From Acidobacteriota bacterium (GTDB lineage: Bacteria; Acidobacteriota; Vicinamibacteria; Vicinamibacterales; CAVVIG01), in the NCBI GenBank assembly GCA_018268955.1, contig JAFDVO010000003.1, forward strand, positions 212 through 64,211: DNA of 64,000 nt, written 5' to 3'. Below, piece after piece: positions 1 to 9,815 of the stretch. Position 1 is the first letter of the stretch; each line of letters starts with the position of its first letter. The notes under the pieces are model-generated. The model did not search any database and was not told the DNA's origin. It saw only the letters and a program-made list of their open reading frames with translations. Both the position numbers and the translations under genes were made by a program.

Positions 1-105
1 GAGAAGCAGAAGGAAGGCAAGAAGCGCATGAAGCGGGTGGGCAAGGTCGAGATCCCGCAGGAGGCGTTCCTGGCCGTGTTGAAGATGGGGACGGACAGCG
101 AATGA
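1..105 (+). CDS. lepA: Elongation factor 4 (LepA), C-terminal end only
   Basis: The window opens inside the last 34 codons of a reading frame. Its tail contains [19 protein letters not shown], the lysine-rich C-terminal signature of LepA, a ribosome-associated translational GTPase. The GTPase domains lie outside the window. The stop codon overlaps the lepB start in an ATGA arrangement (102–105), implying translational coupling. The lepA–lepB order is common in bacteria and supports the call despite the short fragment. Confidence 0.9.
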   Translation, partial: EKQKEGKKRMKRVGKVEIPQEAFLAVLKMGTDSE

Positions 106-854
106 CCGCCGAACCAAAGCGCATCGTCGTCGACAACGCAGCAGGGGCCGCCCGCCCGGAGTTCCACAAGTCGACGCTGCGCGAGTACTTCGAGTCGATC
201 GTCATCGCCGTCATCCTCGCGCTGTTCATCCGGACATTCGTCGTGCAGGCGTTCAAGATCCCGACCGGGTCGATGGAGAACAACCTGCTGATCGGCGACC
301 ACCTGCTGGTGAACAAGTTCGTGTTTGGCCCGAGCGCAAACGGCCTGGAGCGCGCGGTGCTGCCGCTTGGCACCATCACGCGCGGCGACGTCGTCGTCTT
401 CAAGTACCCCGAAGAACCAGAGCGCGACTTCATCAAGCGCGTCATCGGCCTGCCCGGCGACACCATCGAGCTGAAGCAGAAGAAGGTCTACATCAACGGC
501 ACGCCGCTGGATGAGCCGTACGTGCATTTCCTCGAGCCGCCGCGCACTGGCGCTGCCGAAGCCGAGATCACGTCGCTCGACGTGCGCGAGCGCTTCGGCC
601 CTGTCACGGTTCCTGCGAACCAGTACTTCGTCATGGGGGACAACCGCGACAACTCGCAGGACAGCCGCTATTGGGGCTTCCTCCCGCGCGATTACGTCAA
701 GGGCAAGGCCCTGGTCATCTACTGGTCGTTCGAATCGGGGCGCGAAGATTACGAGGAAGCAGGCGCGGCGGACACGGTGAAGGGACTGTGGTCCGTGTTT
801 TCGCATTTCTTCACGCGCACCCGCTGGGAACGGATGTTCCGGCAGATTCGATAG
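102..854 (+). CDS. lepB: Signal peptidase I
   Basis: A 250-residue S26-family signal peptidase that cleaves signal peptides from exported proteins at the outer face of the inner membrane. One transmembrane helix lies at about residues 31–49. The catalytic serine is S57 in [10 protein letters not shown] and the general-base lysine is K112 in [12 protein letters not shown]. The conserved [14 protein letters not shown] box follows near residue 178. Length is normal for a single-anchor LepB. It overlaps lepA by 4 nt and is followed after 57 nt by a small membrane protein. Confidence 0.97.
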   Translation: MTAEPKRIVVDNAAGAARPEFHKSTLREYFESIVIAVILALFIRTFVVQAFKIPTGSMENNLLIGDHLLVNKFVFGPSANGLERAVLPLGTITRGDVVVFKYPEEPERDFIKRVIGLPGDTIELKQKKVYINGTPLDEPYVHFLEPPRTGAAEAEITSLDVRERFGPVTVPANQYFVMGDNRDNSQDSRYWGFLPRDYVKGKALVIYWSFESGREDYEEAGAADTVKGLWSVFSHFFTRTRWERMFRQIR

Positions 855-911
855 CGGACAAACGGCGGTGGGTGATTGGCCCATCGCGAGTTGCCGATAA
901 GCTGTGAGTCG

Positions 912-1253
912 ATGATCAAGCTGCTCATCAAGCTGGCGATCGTCGCCCTCCTCGCGAACGCCGCCTTCCACGTCGGCTCCGAATACCTCACGTACTTCCG
1001 CTTCAGGGATGCGATCCGCGAGGCGGCGATGTTCCGGGCGAAGACCGACGCCGAGCTGCTCGGCCGCATCCTCGATCTCGCGGGCGAGTACGAGGTGCCG
1101 ATCGACGCGGAGAACATCACCATCGACCGCGACCAGCGGAAGATCCTGGTGGACGGCTGGTACGACAAGATGGTTGAGGTCCTTCCGAGCTACCAATACC
1201 CCTGGCACTTCGATTTTGCCGTCGAGGCGATGAAGCCGGCGGAGCTGCCGTAG
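912..1253 (+). CDS. Small membrane protein, DUF4845-like
   Basis: A 113-residue protein with one N-terminal hydrophobic helix (about residues 3–22), then a short helix reading YLTYFRFRDAIREAA and a predicted periplasmic part. Its size, topology and position just after lepB resemble the DUF4845 proteins found between lepB and rnc in many proteobacteria, but the sequence match is by eye only. The start is the ATG at 912, which puts the membrane helix at the N terminus; upstream codons give an unlikely polar extension. No strong Shine–Dalgarno is seen. Function unknown. Confidence 0.6.
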   Translation: MIKLLIKLAIVALLANAAFHVGSEYLTYFRFRDAIREAAMFRAKTDAELLGRILDLAGEYEVPIDAENITIDRDQRKILVDGWYDKMVEVLPSYQYPWHFDFAVEAMKPAELP

Positions 1254-1303
1254 GACGCAGGGCGTAAGAACTTAGAAGGTAGAAGTTCCGACGGTGAGTG
1301 CCG

Positions 1304-1591
1304 TCAGGGCGTGCGGCGCAGCAGCTGCGTGGCGGTCGCGACGCTGATGCCGTCCACCGCGACACGCTTGGAGCGGTTCTTCTGTCCCGACACGATCCGC
1401 ACCGCGCGCCTGGGGCACGCCAGCAGCCTGGAGAGGAGTTCGACGAGCGCCTCGTTCGCGGCGCCTTCCACCGGTGGCGCGGAGAGCCTGACGAGCAGGC
1501 GCCCGTCCCGCTCGCCGTCGACGCCGGGCTTCCCCGAGCGGGGGATTACCCGGACATCGAGCTCCACGCCTGTCGCGGTCGAGCGGATCAC
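1304..1591 (-). CDS. yggU: DUF167 / YggU family protein
   Basis: A 95-residue basic protein of the YggU/DUF167 family. Recognisable blocks are VRVIPRSGKPGVDG at the N terminus, VRLSAPPVEGAANEALVELL in the centre and VSGQKNRSKRV near the end. The biochemical role of the family is not established. Its ATG overlaps the divIVA stop by 4 nt, so the two are translationally coupled. It is the last gene of a minus-strand group with yggS and divIVA, a grouping typical of cell-division neighbourhoods. Confidence 0.88.
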   Translation of the reverse strand: MIRSTATGVELDVRVIPRSGKPGVDGERDGRLLVRLSAPPVEGAANEALVELLSRLLACPRRAVRIVSGQKNRSKRVAVDGISVATATQLLRRTP

Positions 1592-2127
1592 CCGGCCTTC
1601 GCTTCCGGTTCCACGGCCGCGCGAGGCCGGTGCTGCAGGAGCTTCGGTTCCCGGTCGCGCGCGTCCTGCTCGCGCCCGTCCTGCTCCCGCACGAAGTCGA
1701 GCGTATTCCGCAGCGCCTGGATGCTCGCCTCGAGCGACGTCTCCACCTCGCGCCGCTTCAGCTTCAGTCCGTCGATGTCGCGCTGCAGGTCCTCGACGCG
1801 CGCCTGCGTCTTCTCGAGGAGCATGACGGAGCGGCTCTCCGCGTCGCGAACGATACGCAGCGCTTCTTCTTCAGCGCGGGTCTTGACCTCGTCTGCCATG
1901 CGCTGTGCGGTGAGCAGCGTGTTCTGCAGGTTCTTCTCCTGCTCGACATGGCCCCGCAGCGACTCCTCCAGCTTTGTCACTTCCTGCCGCAGCCGGTCGG
2001 TCTCTCGCAGCGCGCCCTCGTAGTCGTCTGCCACCGCCGTCAGGAACGACGAGACCTCGACCGGGTCGAGCCCGCGAAATGCCGAGCGGAACTTCTGCTG
2101 ACGAAGATCAAGGGGACTGACGTTCAT
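1588..2127 (-). CDS. divIVA: DivIVA-domain coiled-coil protein
   Basis: About 179 residues. The N terminus MNVSPLDLRQQKFRSAFRG is the DivIVA lipid-binding signature. A long coiled coil follows (about residues 30–140, rich in E, R, L and Q), then a basic tail. DivIVA proteins sense membrane curvature and organise poles or septa. I chose the ATG at 2127 because it matches family N termini and lies 11 nt after GGAGG; an ATG at 2136 sits too close to the same GGAGG. The reading frame stays open further upstream but without homology. It lies 107 nt after yggS and overlaps yggU. Confidence 0.9.
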   Translation of the reverse strand: MNVSPLDLRQQKFRSAFRGLDPVEVSSFLTAVADDYEGALRETDRLRQEVTKLEESLRGHVEQEKNLQNTLLTAQRMADEVKTRAEEEALRIVRDAESRSVMLLEKTQARVEDLQRDIDGLKLKRREVETSLEASIQALRNTLDFVREQDGREQDARDREPKLLQHRPRAAVEPEAKAG

Positions 2128-2234
2128 GCGTTCCATGCCCTCCAGGGTGCTGCCCGAGGTTATCGGCGGGAAGGACAGCAAGATGTATAGAGGAGCGCAG
2201 TTACGGATTGCGCGCGGTGATTGCACTCCTGCAA

Positions 2235-2951
2235 TCACGGGCGAGCGGCAGGCGTGCGGGCCCCGAAGATGGCCGACCCGACCCGCACGATTGTCGCCCC
2301 TTCCTCGACGGCCACCTCGAAGTCGTGGCTCATGCCCATGGACAGTTCGTGCAGCATGCCCTCCGGGACTCCACTGGCCACGTGGCGATCCCGCAGGGCA
2401 CGCAACGCCGCGAAGAACGGACGGGTCGCCTGCGGGTCGTCGAATGCCGGCGGCAGCAGCATGAGCCCGACCAGGCGTGCCGCCTGGCACCCCATCGCGG
2501 CCTCGACGATGCGTGGGACCTCGGCTTCAGGGGCGCCGAACTTCGTCGGCTCGAGGGCGAGGTCGACCTGGATCAGGACGTCGACCGCTCGCTGCCGCTC
2601 TGCGGCGGCTGCGTCGACCTTCTGGAGCAGATCGACCGAGTCAATCGAATGGATGACGTCGAAGCTGGCGGCAGCCTTTTTCGCCTTGTTCGACTGGAGA
2701 TGACCGATGAGGTGCCAGCGGAGCGGCAGGGCGCCGGTCGCGAGGATCTTGGCCTGGCCCTCCTGGACCTTGTTCTCGCCAAAATCGATCTGCCCGGCGT
2801 CGGCTGCGGCGCGGACGGCTTCGAACGGGAAGGTCTTGGAGACGGCGACGAGACGAACGTCTGAGGCGGGGCGACCGGCCCGCCGTGCAGCGTCCGCGAT
2901 GCGATCGCGGACGCTGGTCAGGCGAGCGGCAATGTCAGCGGGAGCGATCAC
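2235..2951 (-). CDS. yggS: YggS family PLP-binding protein (PLP homeostasis)
   Basis: A 238-residue single-domain alanine-racemase-fold protein. The PLP lysine is K39 in RLVAVSKTF, followed by the family block DFGENKVQEGQAK. LRWHLIGHLQSNKAK, VDLLQKVD and the late GMSHDFEVAVEEGATIVRVGSAIFG segment complete the YggS pattern. Members bind PLP and buffer its level but lack the partner domain needed for racemisation. It starts 6 nt after the TPR gene upstream and precedes divIVA, as in many division-gene clusters. Confidence 0.95.
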   Translation of the reverse strand: MIAPADIAARLTSVRDRIADAARRAGRPASDVRLVAVSKTFPFEAVRAAADAGQIDFGENKVQEGQAKILATGALPLRWHLIGHLQSNKAKKAAASFDVIHSIDSVDLLQKVDAAAAERQRAVDVLIQVDLALEPTKFGAPEAEVPRIVEAAMGCQAARLVGLMLLPPAFDDPQATRPFFAALRALRDRHVASGVPEGMLHELSMGMSHDFEVAVEEGATIVRVGSAIFGARTPAARP

Positions 2952-2957
2952 GCAGCC

Positions 2958-3812
2958 TTACTTGACCTGCTTTTCGAGCTCAGTGATGAGCGACTTGGCA
3001 ATCGCGGCGTTCGGGGCGGTCGGCGCAAGCTTCACGAACTCCTCGAACTGCGCCTTCGCCTTGGCGGGGTCGCTCGCGACGAGCGTCATGCCGTAGATGT
3101 AGTGCGCGTCGGCGTTGCTCGGGTCGATCTGGACCGCCTTCTCGATCAGGGGCTGCGCCTCGGCGCTCTTGCCGGTGTTGAAGTAGATCCCCGCGAGGCC
3201 CACGTAGGCAGCGGCGTCGTCCGGCTTGACCTCGATGGACTTCTTGTACGCGGTTTCCGCGCTGGCGAAGTCCTTCTTCGCGGTGTAGCTGAACGCAATG
3301 TTGTTGTAGCAGTTGTAGCAGGTCGGGATGATGCCGATCGCCTCCTGGAACTTGGCGATGGCCGCATCATGCTGGCCCGCGTTGCTCAGCTGCACGCCTT
3401 CATCGAACACCTTGGTGATCGCGGCGTTCTTGGCCTGCGCTTCCTTCGTGGCCGCGGCGCTGGCCATCGCGAGGACCAGGTTCGCTTCCTGCGTGGAGTT
3501 GGCGCGCACGCCGACCGTGGCCGGAGCGGAGCCGAGCTTGTCCTTCTCTGCCGTGACCTTGTACTGGCCCGAGGCGAGACCGATCTGGATGTACTCACCC
3601 TTCTTGTTGGTCTTCGTCTCGAACTTGCGGCCGGTGCCACCGACCATTTCGAGCGTGACCTTGGCATCGGCCACCGGCTGGTTCTTGTCGTCCATGACGA
3701 CGCCCTTCACCATACCGGTGGACTGCGCGAACGCCGGAACCGCGGCGATGAGAGAAGCAACGAGAGCGACCGCGAAGAGCCACGACGGCCGGCCGCACAT
3801 TCGGCGGACCAT
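2958..3812 (-). CDS. Exported carboxypeptidase-regulatory-like plus TPR protein
   Basis: About 284 residues. A signal peptide (roughly 1–29, ending AVPAFAQ) is followed by a carboxypeptidase-regulatory-like beta domain (about 33–105, GMVKGVVMDDKNQPVADAKV) and at least three TPR units (about 135–284). No catalytic motif is visible, so it is probably a periplasmic scaffold. The ATG at 3812 follows AGGAGG at 6 nt, which fixes the start; a longer frame upstream has no support. It is 6 nt before yggS and about 46 nt after the helicase gene. This domain pair is frequent in Acidobacteriota. Confidence 0.85.
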   Translation of the reverse strand: MVRRMCGRPSWLFAVALVASLIAAVPAFAQSTGMVKGVVMDDKNQPVADAKVTLEMVGGTGRKFETKTNKKGEYIQIGLASGQYKVTAEKDKLGSAPATVGVRANSTQEANLVLAMASAAATKEAQAKNAAITKVFDEGVQLSNAGQHDAAIAKFQEAIGIIPTCYNCYNNIAFSYTAKKDFASAETAYKKSIEVKPDDAAAYVGLAGIYFNTGKSAEAQPLIEKAVQIDPSNADAHYIYGMTLVASDPAKAKAQFEEFVKLAPTAPNAAIAKSLITELEKQVK

Positions 3813-3858
3813 AGAAATCCTCCTGGGAAGTGACACTAAACAGTTAGTCCAAAACATC

Positions 3859-5853
3859 TTACACGATCGTAAAGAACGCATCGACGGCGTCGAGATCGCG
3901 GACGACCGGGGCGGGCGGCACCGAGGCCAGAAAGCGGCGCCCATACCCTTTCGTCTGCAGGCGCGGGTCGAGGACCGCCAGAACGCCACGATCCCGCCGA
4001 TGCCTGATGAGCCGGCCGAGCCCCTGTTGCAGCGTCAGGATCGCCAGCGGCACCTGGTACTCCCCGAACGGTTCTCCGCCTCGCGCCCGGATCGCCTCGA
4101 TGCGGGCTGCCGTGATCGGATCGGCCGGAGACGCGAAGGGCAGCTTGTCGACGATGACGCAGCTGAGGGCGTCGCCGGCCACGTCGACCCCCTGCCAGAA
4201 GCTCGATGTCGCGAAGAGGACGCTGTGCGGCGTCTCCCTGAACTGCTGCAGGAGCTGGGAGCGTGGCGCGGTGCCCTGGACGAACATCGGGTAGTCGAGG
4301 GCCATTTCCGCAATTGCCTGCACGGCGCGCAAGGAGGCATAGCTCGTGAAGAGCACGAACGCACGGCCCTGGCTTCGCTTCAGGAGTTCGATGACCTGCT
4401 TGCCAGCCGCCATCGTGAACGATGGCTCACGCGGGTCCGGCATGCGCGGGGGCAGGTAGAGGAGTGCCTGGCGTTCGTAGTCGAACTCCGAGGCCAGCCG
4501 CACTTCCTCCGCTTCGGTGATGCCCAGGCGCCCCTTCACGTAGTCGAAGGCATTGTCGACGGTCAGCGTGGCGGACGTGAGCACCGTCCCCTGCATCCGA
4601 TCGAGCAGCAGGTCGCGGATGATCTCGGAGACGTCGATTGGCGAGGCCCGCAGGAAGATCCCCTTCCCCCGGAACTCCACGAAGTACACGTATGCGGGGT
4701 CCCCGACGCGCAGGAGGAAGCGCAGTTCGTCGCGTATCTCCCCGGCACGCCGCGCAAGGGCGCTGATGTCGAACGGTGGCTTGGGCGTGTTCTCATCATG
4801 GTCGGTCGGCTTGAGCAGCGCCAAAGAGGCCTCGACCACATCCAGTGAGCCGGCCAGATACGCCGCCACCTCACGCGTGTGCGAGAGCGAGGCATCCGTC
4901 GCCCGCACCCGCTCCTCGCCCCTCGGGCGCTCGCCTGTGCGATGGGCAAACGCCAGCTCCGTGAAGAAGGCGCGCGCGTGGTCCCGCAGCCGGTCGACAC
5001 CTTTCTGCAACTCGTCCTGCGCCTCTCGCGTGGCGACGGCCCCAGACCTCATGAAGCGCTCGACGTCGCGGGCGTAATCCTCGAGACGGTAGGTGCTCAC
5101 CGAGAAGCCGAAGTACTGCGTGGCGACGTCTTCGAGCTGGTGCGCCTCATCGACGACCGCATATGCGCACGCGGGAATCACTTCACCATAAGCGTTCTGG
5201 CGGACCGCCGCGTCCGCGCAGAGCAGATGGTGATTGACGATCACCACGTCAGACGATGCCGCACGCTGCCGCATGCGCGTGACGAAGCACTCGTCGAAGC
5301 GAGGGCAGTCGGACCCGAGGCACGACTCGGCGGTGGCCGACACCTCGTTCCAGAACGGCAGGTCCTCGGGAAGATCCGAGAGCTCCGCGCGATCCCCAGT
5401 GTCGGTCTGGGCCGCCCACGCCGAGACCATCGGCAGGAAGACGTCGTGGGCGGCTGCGCCCTTGTCCTTGAGCTGGTCGAGGCGGTGCAGGCAGAGGTAG
5501 TTCGCGCGCCCCTTCATGTAGGTCGCGGTGAACGGGACATCCAGCGCGCGCTGCAGCGTCGGGATGTCCTTGAAGTAGATCTGTTCCTGAAGGTTCTTCG
5601 TGCCGGTCGAGACGAGGACCCGCTGCCGGCTGAGGATGGCTGGAACGAGGTACGCGAGCGTCTTGCCGGTGCCGGTGCCCGCCTCCGCGAGCAGCACGCC
5701 ACCATGCTCGAACACGTCGGCCACGCGCGTGGCCATGTCGACCTGTCCTGCGCGCGGCTCGTAGTCCGGCAGCGCGCGGGACAGCGCACCGCCGGACGTG
5801 AAGACCGTGGCGGTTAGGCCTGCAAGTCCGGATACAGCGGAAACTTCCGGCAC
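3859..5853 (-). CDS. dinG: DinG/XPD-type ATP-dependent DNA helicase
   Basis: A 664-residue superfamily 2 helicase of the XPD/DinG group. Walker A is GTGTGKT (K64), after a DYEPRAGQ Q-motif-like segment. The Walker B box is [11 protein letters not shown]. Four cysteines between them (one in RANYLCLHR, three in [14 protein letters not shown]) fit the 4Fe-4S cluster of this family. Motif VI is [14 protein letters not shown]. It probably unwinds DNA during repair or R-loop removal. The start is GTG at 5853, overlapping the end of glyA by 40 nt, which suggests coupling. No exonuclease domain is fused. Confidence 0.9.
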   Translation of the reverse strand: MPEVSAVSGLAGLTATVFTSGGALSRALPDYEPRAGQVDMATRVADVFEHGGVLLAEAGTGTGKTLAYLVPAILSRQRVLVSTGTKNLQEQIYFKDIPTLQRALDVPFTATYMKGRANYLCLHRLDQLKDKGAAAHDVFLPMVSAWAAQTDTGDRAELSDLPEDLPFWNEVSATAESCLGSDCPRFDECFVTRMRQRAASSDVVIVNHHLLCADAAVRQNAYGEVIPACAYAVVDEAHQLEDVATQYFGFSVSTYRLEDYARDVERFMRSGAVATREAQDELQKGVDRLRDHARAFFTELAFAHRTGERPRGEERVRATDASLSHTREVAAYLAGSLDVVEASLALLKPTDHDENTPKPPFDISALARRAGEIRDELRFLLRVGDPAYVYFVEFRGKGIFLRASPIDVSEIIRDLLLDRMQGTVLTSATLTVDNAFDYVKGRLGITEAEEVRLASEFDYERQALLYLPPRMPDPREPSFTMAAGKQVIELLKRSQGRAFVLFTSYASLRAVQAIAEMALDYPMFVQGTAPRSQLLQQFRETPHSVLFATSSFWQGVDVAGDALSCVIVDKLPFASPADPITAARIEAIRARGGEPFGEYQVPLAILTLQQGLGRLIRHRRDRGVLAVLDPRLQTKGYGRRFLASVPPAPVVRDLDAVDAFFTIV

Positions 5854-7091
5854 AGCCGTTCGACTTCTTCGCGGACCGTCGCCAGCGCCCCGTCATTGTC
5901 CGGGGTCGCCAGGGCGCGTGCGATCAGCTCGCCGACCGCGTCCATGTCCGCTTCCTTCAGGCCACGTGACGTGATCGCCGGGGTGCCGATGCGGATGCCG
6001 CTCGCCACCATGGGGGGATTCTGGTCGAACGGGATCGCGTTTTTGTTGACCGTAATACCGGCCTTCCCGAGCGCAGCCTCCGCGACCTTGCCGGTGATCC
6101 CTCGCGAGAACACGTCCACAAGCATCAGGTGGTTGTCGGTGCCGCCGCTGACCAGCCGGAAGCCCGCATCGCTGAGCACCTGGGCGAGGCGCGCCGCATT
6201 CTTGACGATCTGCCGCTGGTATTCGGCGAACGCAGGCTCCGACGCTTCCTTGTAGCAGACCGCCTTGCCGGCAATGACGTGCATGAGCGGCCCACCCTGC
6301 ACGCCCGGGAACACGCTGCGATCGATCTCCTTCTGGAACTTCTCGCGGCACAGGATCATGCCGCCGCGCGGACCGCGCAGTGTCTTGTGCGTCGTGGTGG
6401 TGACGAAGTCCGAGTGCGGGACAGGGCTCGGGTGCACGCCCCCGGCGACGAGGCCGGCGATGTGCGCCATGTCGGTCATCACGAGCGCACCGACCTGATC
6501 CGCGACGGCCCTGACGCGGGCGAAATCGATGACCCGCGGGTATGCGCTCGCGCCGACGATGATCAGCTTCGGCCGGCGTTCGTGCGCGAGCCGCTCGAGT
6601 TCCTCGTAATCGATCCGCTCGTCGTCCTTGCGCACGCCGTAGGGAACGATCGTGTAGAGCTGCCCGGAGAAGTTGAGCGGATGGCCGTGCGTCAGGTGCC
6701 CGCCGTGCGCGAGGTTCATCCCGAGGATCGTGTCACCCGGCTTGAGCACCGCCAGGCACACGGCCATGTTGGCCTGCGCGCCGGAGTGCGGCTGCACGTT
6801 CGCGTGCTCGGCGCCGAACAGTGCCTTCGCGCGGGCAATCGCCGCGCGTTCGACCACGTCCACGTACTCGCACCCACCGTAGTACCGCTTGCCCGGATAG
6901 CCTTCCGCGTACTTGTTCGTGAGCGCGGAGCCGACCGCTTCCATGACGGCGCGGCTCACGAAGTTCTCGGACGCGATCAGTTCGAGTCCGGTGTTCTGGC
7001 GATGCACCTCGTGCTGGACCGCGTCGAAGACGTCGGGGTCGGTCTCAGCCAGCGTGCGCCACAGCGGGAGCCTGGTCGTCTCGGTTGCCAT
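5814..7091 (-). CDS. glyA: Serine hydroxymethyltransferase
   Basis: A 425-residue PLP enzyme interconverting serine plus tetrahydrofolate with glycine plus 5,10-methylene-THF. Diagnostic blocks are [48 protein letters not shown] and the PLP-lysine segment [14 protein letters not shown]. The ATG at 7091 is preceded by AGGAA and matches family N termini; the frame remains open upstream without homology. It lies 82 nt after rpiB and overlaps the helicase gene, giving a likely rpiB–glyA–dinG transcript. Confidence 0.97.
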   Translation of the reverse strand: MATETTRLPLWRTLAETDPDVFDAVQHEVHRQNTGLELIASENFVSRAVMEAVGSALTNKYAEGYPGKRYYGGCEYVDVVERAAIARAKALFGAEHANVQPHSGAQANMAVCLAVLKPGDTILGMNLAHGGHLTHGHPLNFSGQLYTIVPYGVRKDDERIDYEELERLAHERRPKLIIVGASAYPRVIDFARVRAVADQVGALVMTDMAHIAGLVAGGVHPSPVPHSDFVTTTTHKTLRGPRGGMILCREKFQKEIDRSVFPGVQGGPLMHVIAGKAVCYKEASEPAFAEYQRQIVKNAARLAQVLSDAGFRLVSGGTDNHLMLVDVFSRGITGKVAEAALGKAGITVNKNAIPFDQNPPMVASGIRIGTPAITSRGLKEADMDAVGELIARALATPDNDGALATVREEVERLCRKFPLYPDLQA

Positions 7092-7173
7092 CGTGTTCCT
7101 GCGTCTGTGTTCCTGCGGTATTGCGGTATCCGTCACGTGCCGGACTGTTTCGTGAACGTTGCGGTGGTCGCGC

Positions 7174-7626
7174 TCAGCGCGCCTGGCCGGCCGACTCGGC
7201 CGCCGTGATCTGGTCGATGCGTCGCTGGTGACGGCCGCCGGCAAACGCCGTGTTCAACCAGAGCTCCAGGATCTCGTCAGCCAGTCCGAACGCGACGATG
7301 CGGCCGCCCATCGAGAGGACGTTGGCGTCGTTGTGTTCCCTGGAGAGCCTGGCTGTGAACAGGTCGTTGCAGAGCGCGGCACGCACGCCTGGCACCTTGT
7401 TCGCGGCAATCTGCTCGCCCTGACCGCTGCCCCCGAGCACGATGCCGCGATCTGCCCGGCCATCCACCACAGCACGGCCCACGGCCATGCAGATCGGCGG
7501 ATAGTCCACCGATGCTTCGCTGTCCGTGCCGAAGTCCTCGACGGTATGTCCGAGCCGCTGCAGGGTCTGCTTGAGGTGCTCTTTGAGGAGGAATCCGGCG
7601 TGATCGGCCCCAATCGCCACACGCAT
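7174..7626 (-). CDS. rpiB: Ribose-5-phosphate isomerase B
   Basis: A 150-residue RpiB/LacAB-family sugar-phosphate isomerase that interconverts ribose-5-P and ribulose-5-P. The N terminus [19 protein letters not shown] is characteristic, as is [18 protein letters not shown]. The active-site loop reads [14 protein letters not shown]. It has glycine where enterobacterial enzymes have the catalytic cysteine (CGTG) and a glutamate in SGQGE, matching the actinobacterial type that uses Glu as base. First gene of the minus-strand run with glyA and dinG, and divergent from the methyltransferase gene. Confidence 0.95.
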   Translation of the reverse strand: MRVAIGADHAGFLLKEHLKQTLQRLGHTVEDFGTDSEASVDYPPICMAVGRAVVDGRADRGIVLGGSGQGEQIAANKVPGVRAALCNDLFTARLSREHNDANVLSMGGRIVAFGLADEILELWLNTAFAGGRHQRRIDQITAAESAGQAR

Positions 7627-7672
7627 CCGGACATTCTACTATGCGCGGCCCCGACGGGACGCCGCGCCGGAC

Positions 7673-7788
7673 GGCTTCAGGCTTCTGGTTCCTGGCCTCC
7701 GGGCGGGGCGGCTTCGGACTGCGCCGTTGGAGAGGTGATAGCCTAGGGCCGACAGCGCCCGGAGCCTGAAGCCCGGAGCCCGGAGCCT
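7673..7788. repeat. Imperfect palindromic GC-rich intergenic repeat
   Basis: Two arms (about 7673–7708 and 7754–7788) are made of repeated GGCTTCAGGC-like and GCCCGGAGCC-like units and are imperfect reverse complements of each other. The intervening 45 nt is unique. The element fills most of the gap between the divergent rpiB and rlmI-like genes. Its right arm provides the GGAG that acts as Shine–Dalgarno for the methyltransferase ATG at 7791. A related element lies at 41046–41118. Confidence 0.6.
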
Positions 7789-7790
7789 TC

Positions 7791-8951
7791 ATGCAACCGA
7801 CCGTCACCCTCTCCCACCGCGGCGAACAGCGCCTGCTCGGCGGACACCCGTGGATCTACCGCAGCGACGTTGCCGACGCGTCTGCCTCGGCGGGCGACAT
7901 CGTCGTGGTCAGGAACGCGAAGGGCCGCGTGCTTGGGTCGGCGTTCTTCAGCGACCGGTCCCAGATTGCGGTGCGGATGCTGACGCACGGCGAGCAGGTC
8001 GCGAACGAGGCGGTGATCGCGTCACGCATCGATGCGGCCATTGCCTTCCGTGAGTCTCTCGCGATCGATGCGACTGCGTATCGGCTGGTCCACGGTGAAG
8101 CCGACCTGCTCCCAGCGCTCGTCGTCGATCGGTACGGCGACTACCTCGTCGTCCAGGCGCTCACGCAGGGGATGGACCGTCTGACGCCCGTGATCGTGCG
8201 GGCGCTCGAGGACCGCCTGCGGCCCAAGGGGATCCTCGCCAGGAACGACCCGAAGACGCGCGCGCTGGAAGGGTTGCCTCAGGAGGTGACCCTGCTGCAG
8301 GGCGAGGTGCCCGAGGCAGTGAGCGTACGTGAGGGGAACGTCGAATACGACGTCGATCTGCGCCACGGACAGAAGACCGGCCTGTTTCTCGACCAGCGCG
8401 AGAACCGCGAGGCGGCTGCGCGGTATGCGCGCGGACGCGTGCTGGACTGCTTCAGCTACAACGGCGGGTTCGCGATGACGCTCGCACCAATGGCGCAGGA
8501 GACGATCGCCTTCGACATCTCGGAGGATGCGATTGCCCGTGTGCGTGCGAATGCGCTGCGGAACGGCGTGACGGTCGACGCGCGGGTGGGGAACGTGTTC
8601 GACGAACTCCGCGGCCTCGACCGACTGAAGGAGCGGTTCGACACGATTGTGCTGGATCCGCCTGCCTTCGCGAAGAGCAAGACTGCGGTCGAGAAAGCGG
8701 TCAGCGGCTACAAGGAGATCAACCTGCGCGCGCTGAAGCTCCTGAACCCGGGCGGGTTCCTGGTGACGTGCAGCTGTTCGTACAACATCAGCGAGGGGCT
8801 CTTCGCGCAGATCGTGCACGAGGCGGCACTCGACGCCGGCGCCCACGTCACTGTCGTCGAGAAGCGGATGCAGGGGCGCGACCACCCGGTGATGCTCGGC
8901 GTTCCCGAAACGTACTACCTGAAGTGCTTCATCCTGAGGAAGGTCGGATAG
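7791..8951 (+). CDS. rlmI: Class I SAM-dependent rRNA methyltransferase, RlmI-like
   Basis: A 386-residue protein with an N-terminal PUA-like domain (about 1–75), a middle EEHEE-like region and a C-terminal Rossmann methyltransferase domain. The SAM motif is in VLDCFSYNGGFAMTLA (about residue 220). The catalytic region holds VLDPPAFAKSK, and TCSCSYNI supplies the cysteine expected of m5C methyltransferases. QKTGLFLDQRENR is diagnostic of the RlmI/RlmK family, which methylates 23S rRNA (C1962 in E. coli). The exact target base here is inferred. GGAG lies 5 nt before the ATG. Confidence 0.92.
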   Translation: MQPTVTLSHRGEQRLLGGHPWIYRSDVADASASAGDIVVVRNAKGRVLGSAFFSDRSQIAVRMLTHGEQVANEAVIASRIDAAIAFRESLAIDATAYRLVHGEADLLPALVVDRYGDYLVVQALTQGMDRLTPVIVRALEDRLRPKGILARNDPKTRALEGLPQEVTLLQGEVPEAVSVREGNVEYDVDLRHGQKTGLFLDQRENREAAARYARGRVLDCFSYNGGFAMTLAPMAQETIAFDISEDAIARVRANALRNGVTVDARVGNVFDELRGLDRLKERFDTIVLDPPAFAKSKTAVEKAVSGYKEINLRALKLLNPGGFLVTCSCSYNISEGLFAQIVHEAALDAGAHVTVVEKRMQGRDHPVMLGVPETYYLKCFILRKVG

Positions 8952-8966
8952 CCGCGACCGCCGACG

Positions 8967-9812
8967 ATGAGTGGCAATACCAGTAGGGCTGGTCAGGCTG
9001 CCAGGGCTGGTTCGGCTGGCAGGGCAGGCACGCTCGGCCCGAGCGAGCGCGACGCGATTGTGGCTCGGGTGATTGCGGCGCTCGAGGCGCACGCGCGGCC
9101 AATCGAAGGTCTCGACCCCGACCGTTACTTTCGCACCTCCACCAAGACCACGTTCCTCAACACGGGCACGCCGTTCATGCGGGCACTGGGCAAGGCCCTC
9201 GCGCGTGAGCACCGCGCCGACTGGAGTCTGGCCGACGTGGTGGGGCTGGTTGACGTGCTGGTGCGGGACACACGGTTCGACGTGAAGAGCGTCGGCATCG
9301 AACTGCTCGCCTGCTTCCAGCGCCAGTTCACGCCAGCGCTTCTGCCGACAGTGAAGCGGTGGCTCGCAGGGGACCACTGCGCGAACTGGGCGACGACCGA
9401 CGCGCTCTGCGGCTATGTGATCGGTCCACTTCTCCTCACGCATCCGGAATTGGTCTCGGTGGTGGCCTCGTGGTGCACCCATCGGAACATGTGGGTGCGT
9501 CGCGCATCGGCAGTTGCGCTGATCAAGCCGGCGGTGACCGCCCGCGGGCATGCGCTGGATGCGGCCTACGAGGTCGCCACGTCGCTGCGACGTGACGGTC
9601 ACGATCTCATCCACAAGGCGGTCGGGTGGCTGCTGCGTGAAGCCGGCAAGGCCGACTCCACGAGGCTCGAGCAGTACCTCCGCGAGGGTGGCGACGCCAT
9701 TCCGCGCACGACACTGCGGTACGCCATCGAGCGGTTCTCCCCGGAACAGCGTCGTGAACTGCTCGAGGCGACCAGAGGCACTCCTCGTCGCCTGCGGGCA
9801 CCGACCTGCTGA
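8967..9812 (+). CDS. DNA alkylation repair (AlkD-like) HEAT-repeat protein
   Basis: A 281-residue helical-repeat protein resembling the AlkC/AlkD family of DNA glycosylases that excise bulky or positively charged alkylated bases. Typical segments are RYFRTSTKTTFLNTG, VGIELLACFQRQF, NWATTDALCGYVIG and MWVRRASAVALI. The first 25 residues are low-complexity Ala/Gly/Arg repeats encoded by imperfect GGCTG-type DNA repeats, and no Shine–Dalgarno precedes the ATG, so the true start may lie later (for example GTG 9058). It is 15 nt after the methyltransferase gene. Catalytic activity is not proven by the motifs. Confidence 0.78.
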   Translation: MSGNTSRAGQAARAGSAGRAGTLGPSERDAIVARVIAALEAHARPIEGLDPDRYFRTSTKTTFLNTGTPFMRALGKALAREHRADWSLADVVGLVDVLVRDTRFDVKSVGIELLACFQRQFTPALLPTVKRWLAGDHCANWATTDALCGYVIGPLLLTHPELVSVVASWCTHRNMWVRRASAVALIKPAVTARGHALDAAYEVATSLRRDGHDLIHKAVGWLLREAGKADSTRLEQYLREGGDAIPRTTLRYAIERFSPEQRRELLEATRGTPRRLRAPTC

Positions 9813-9815
9813 TTG

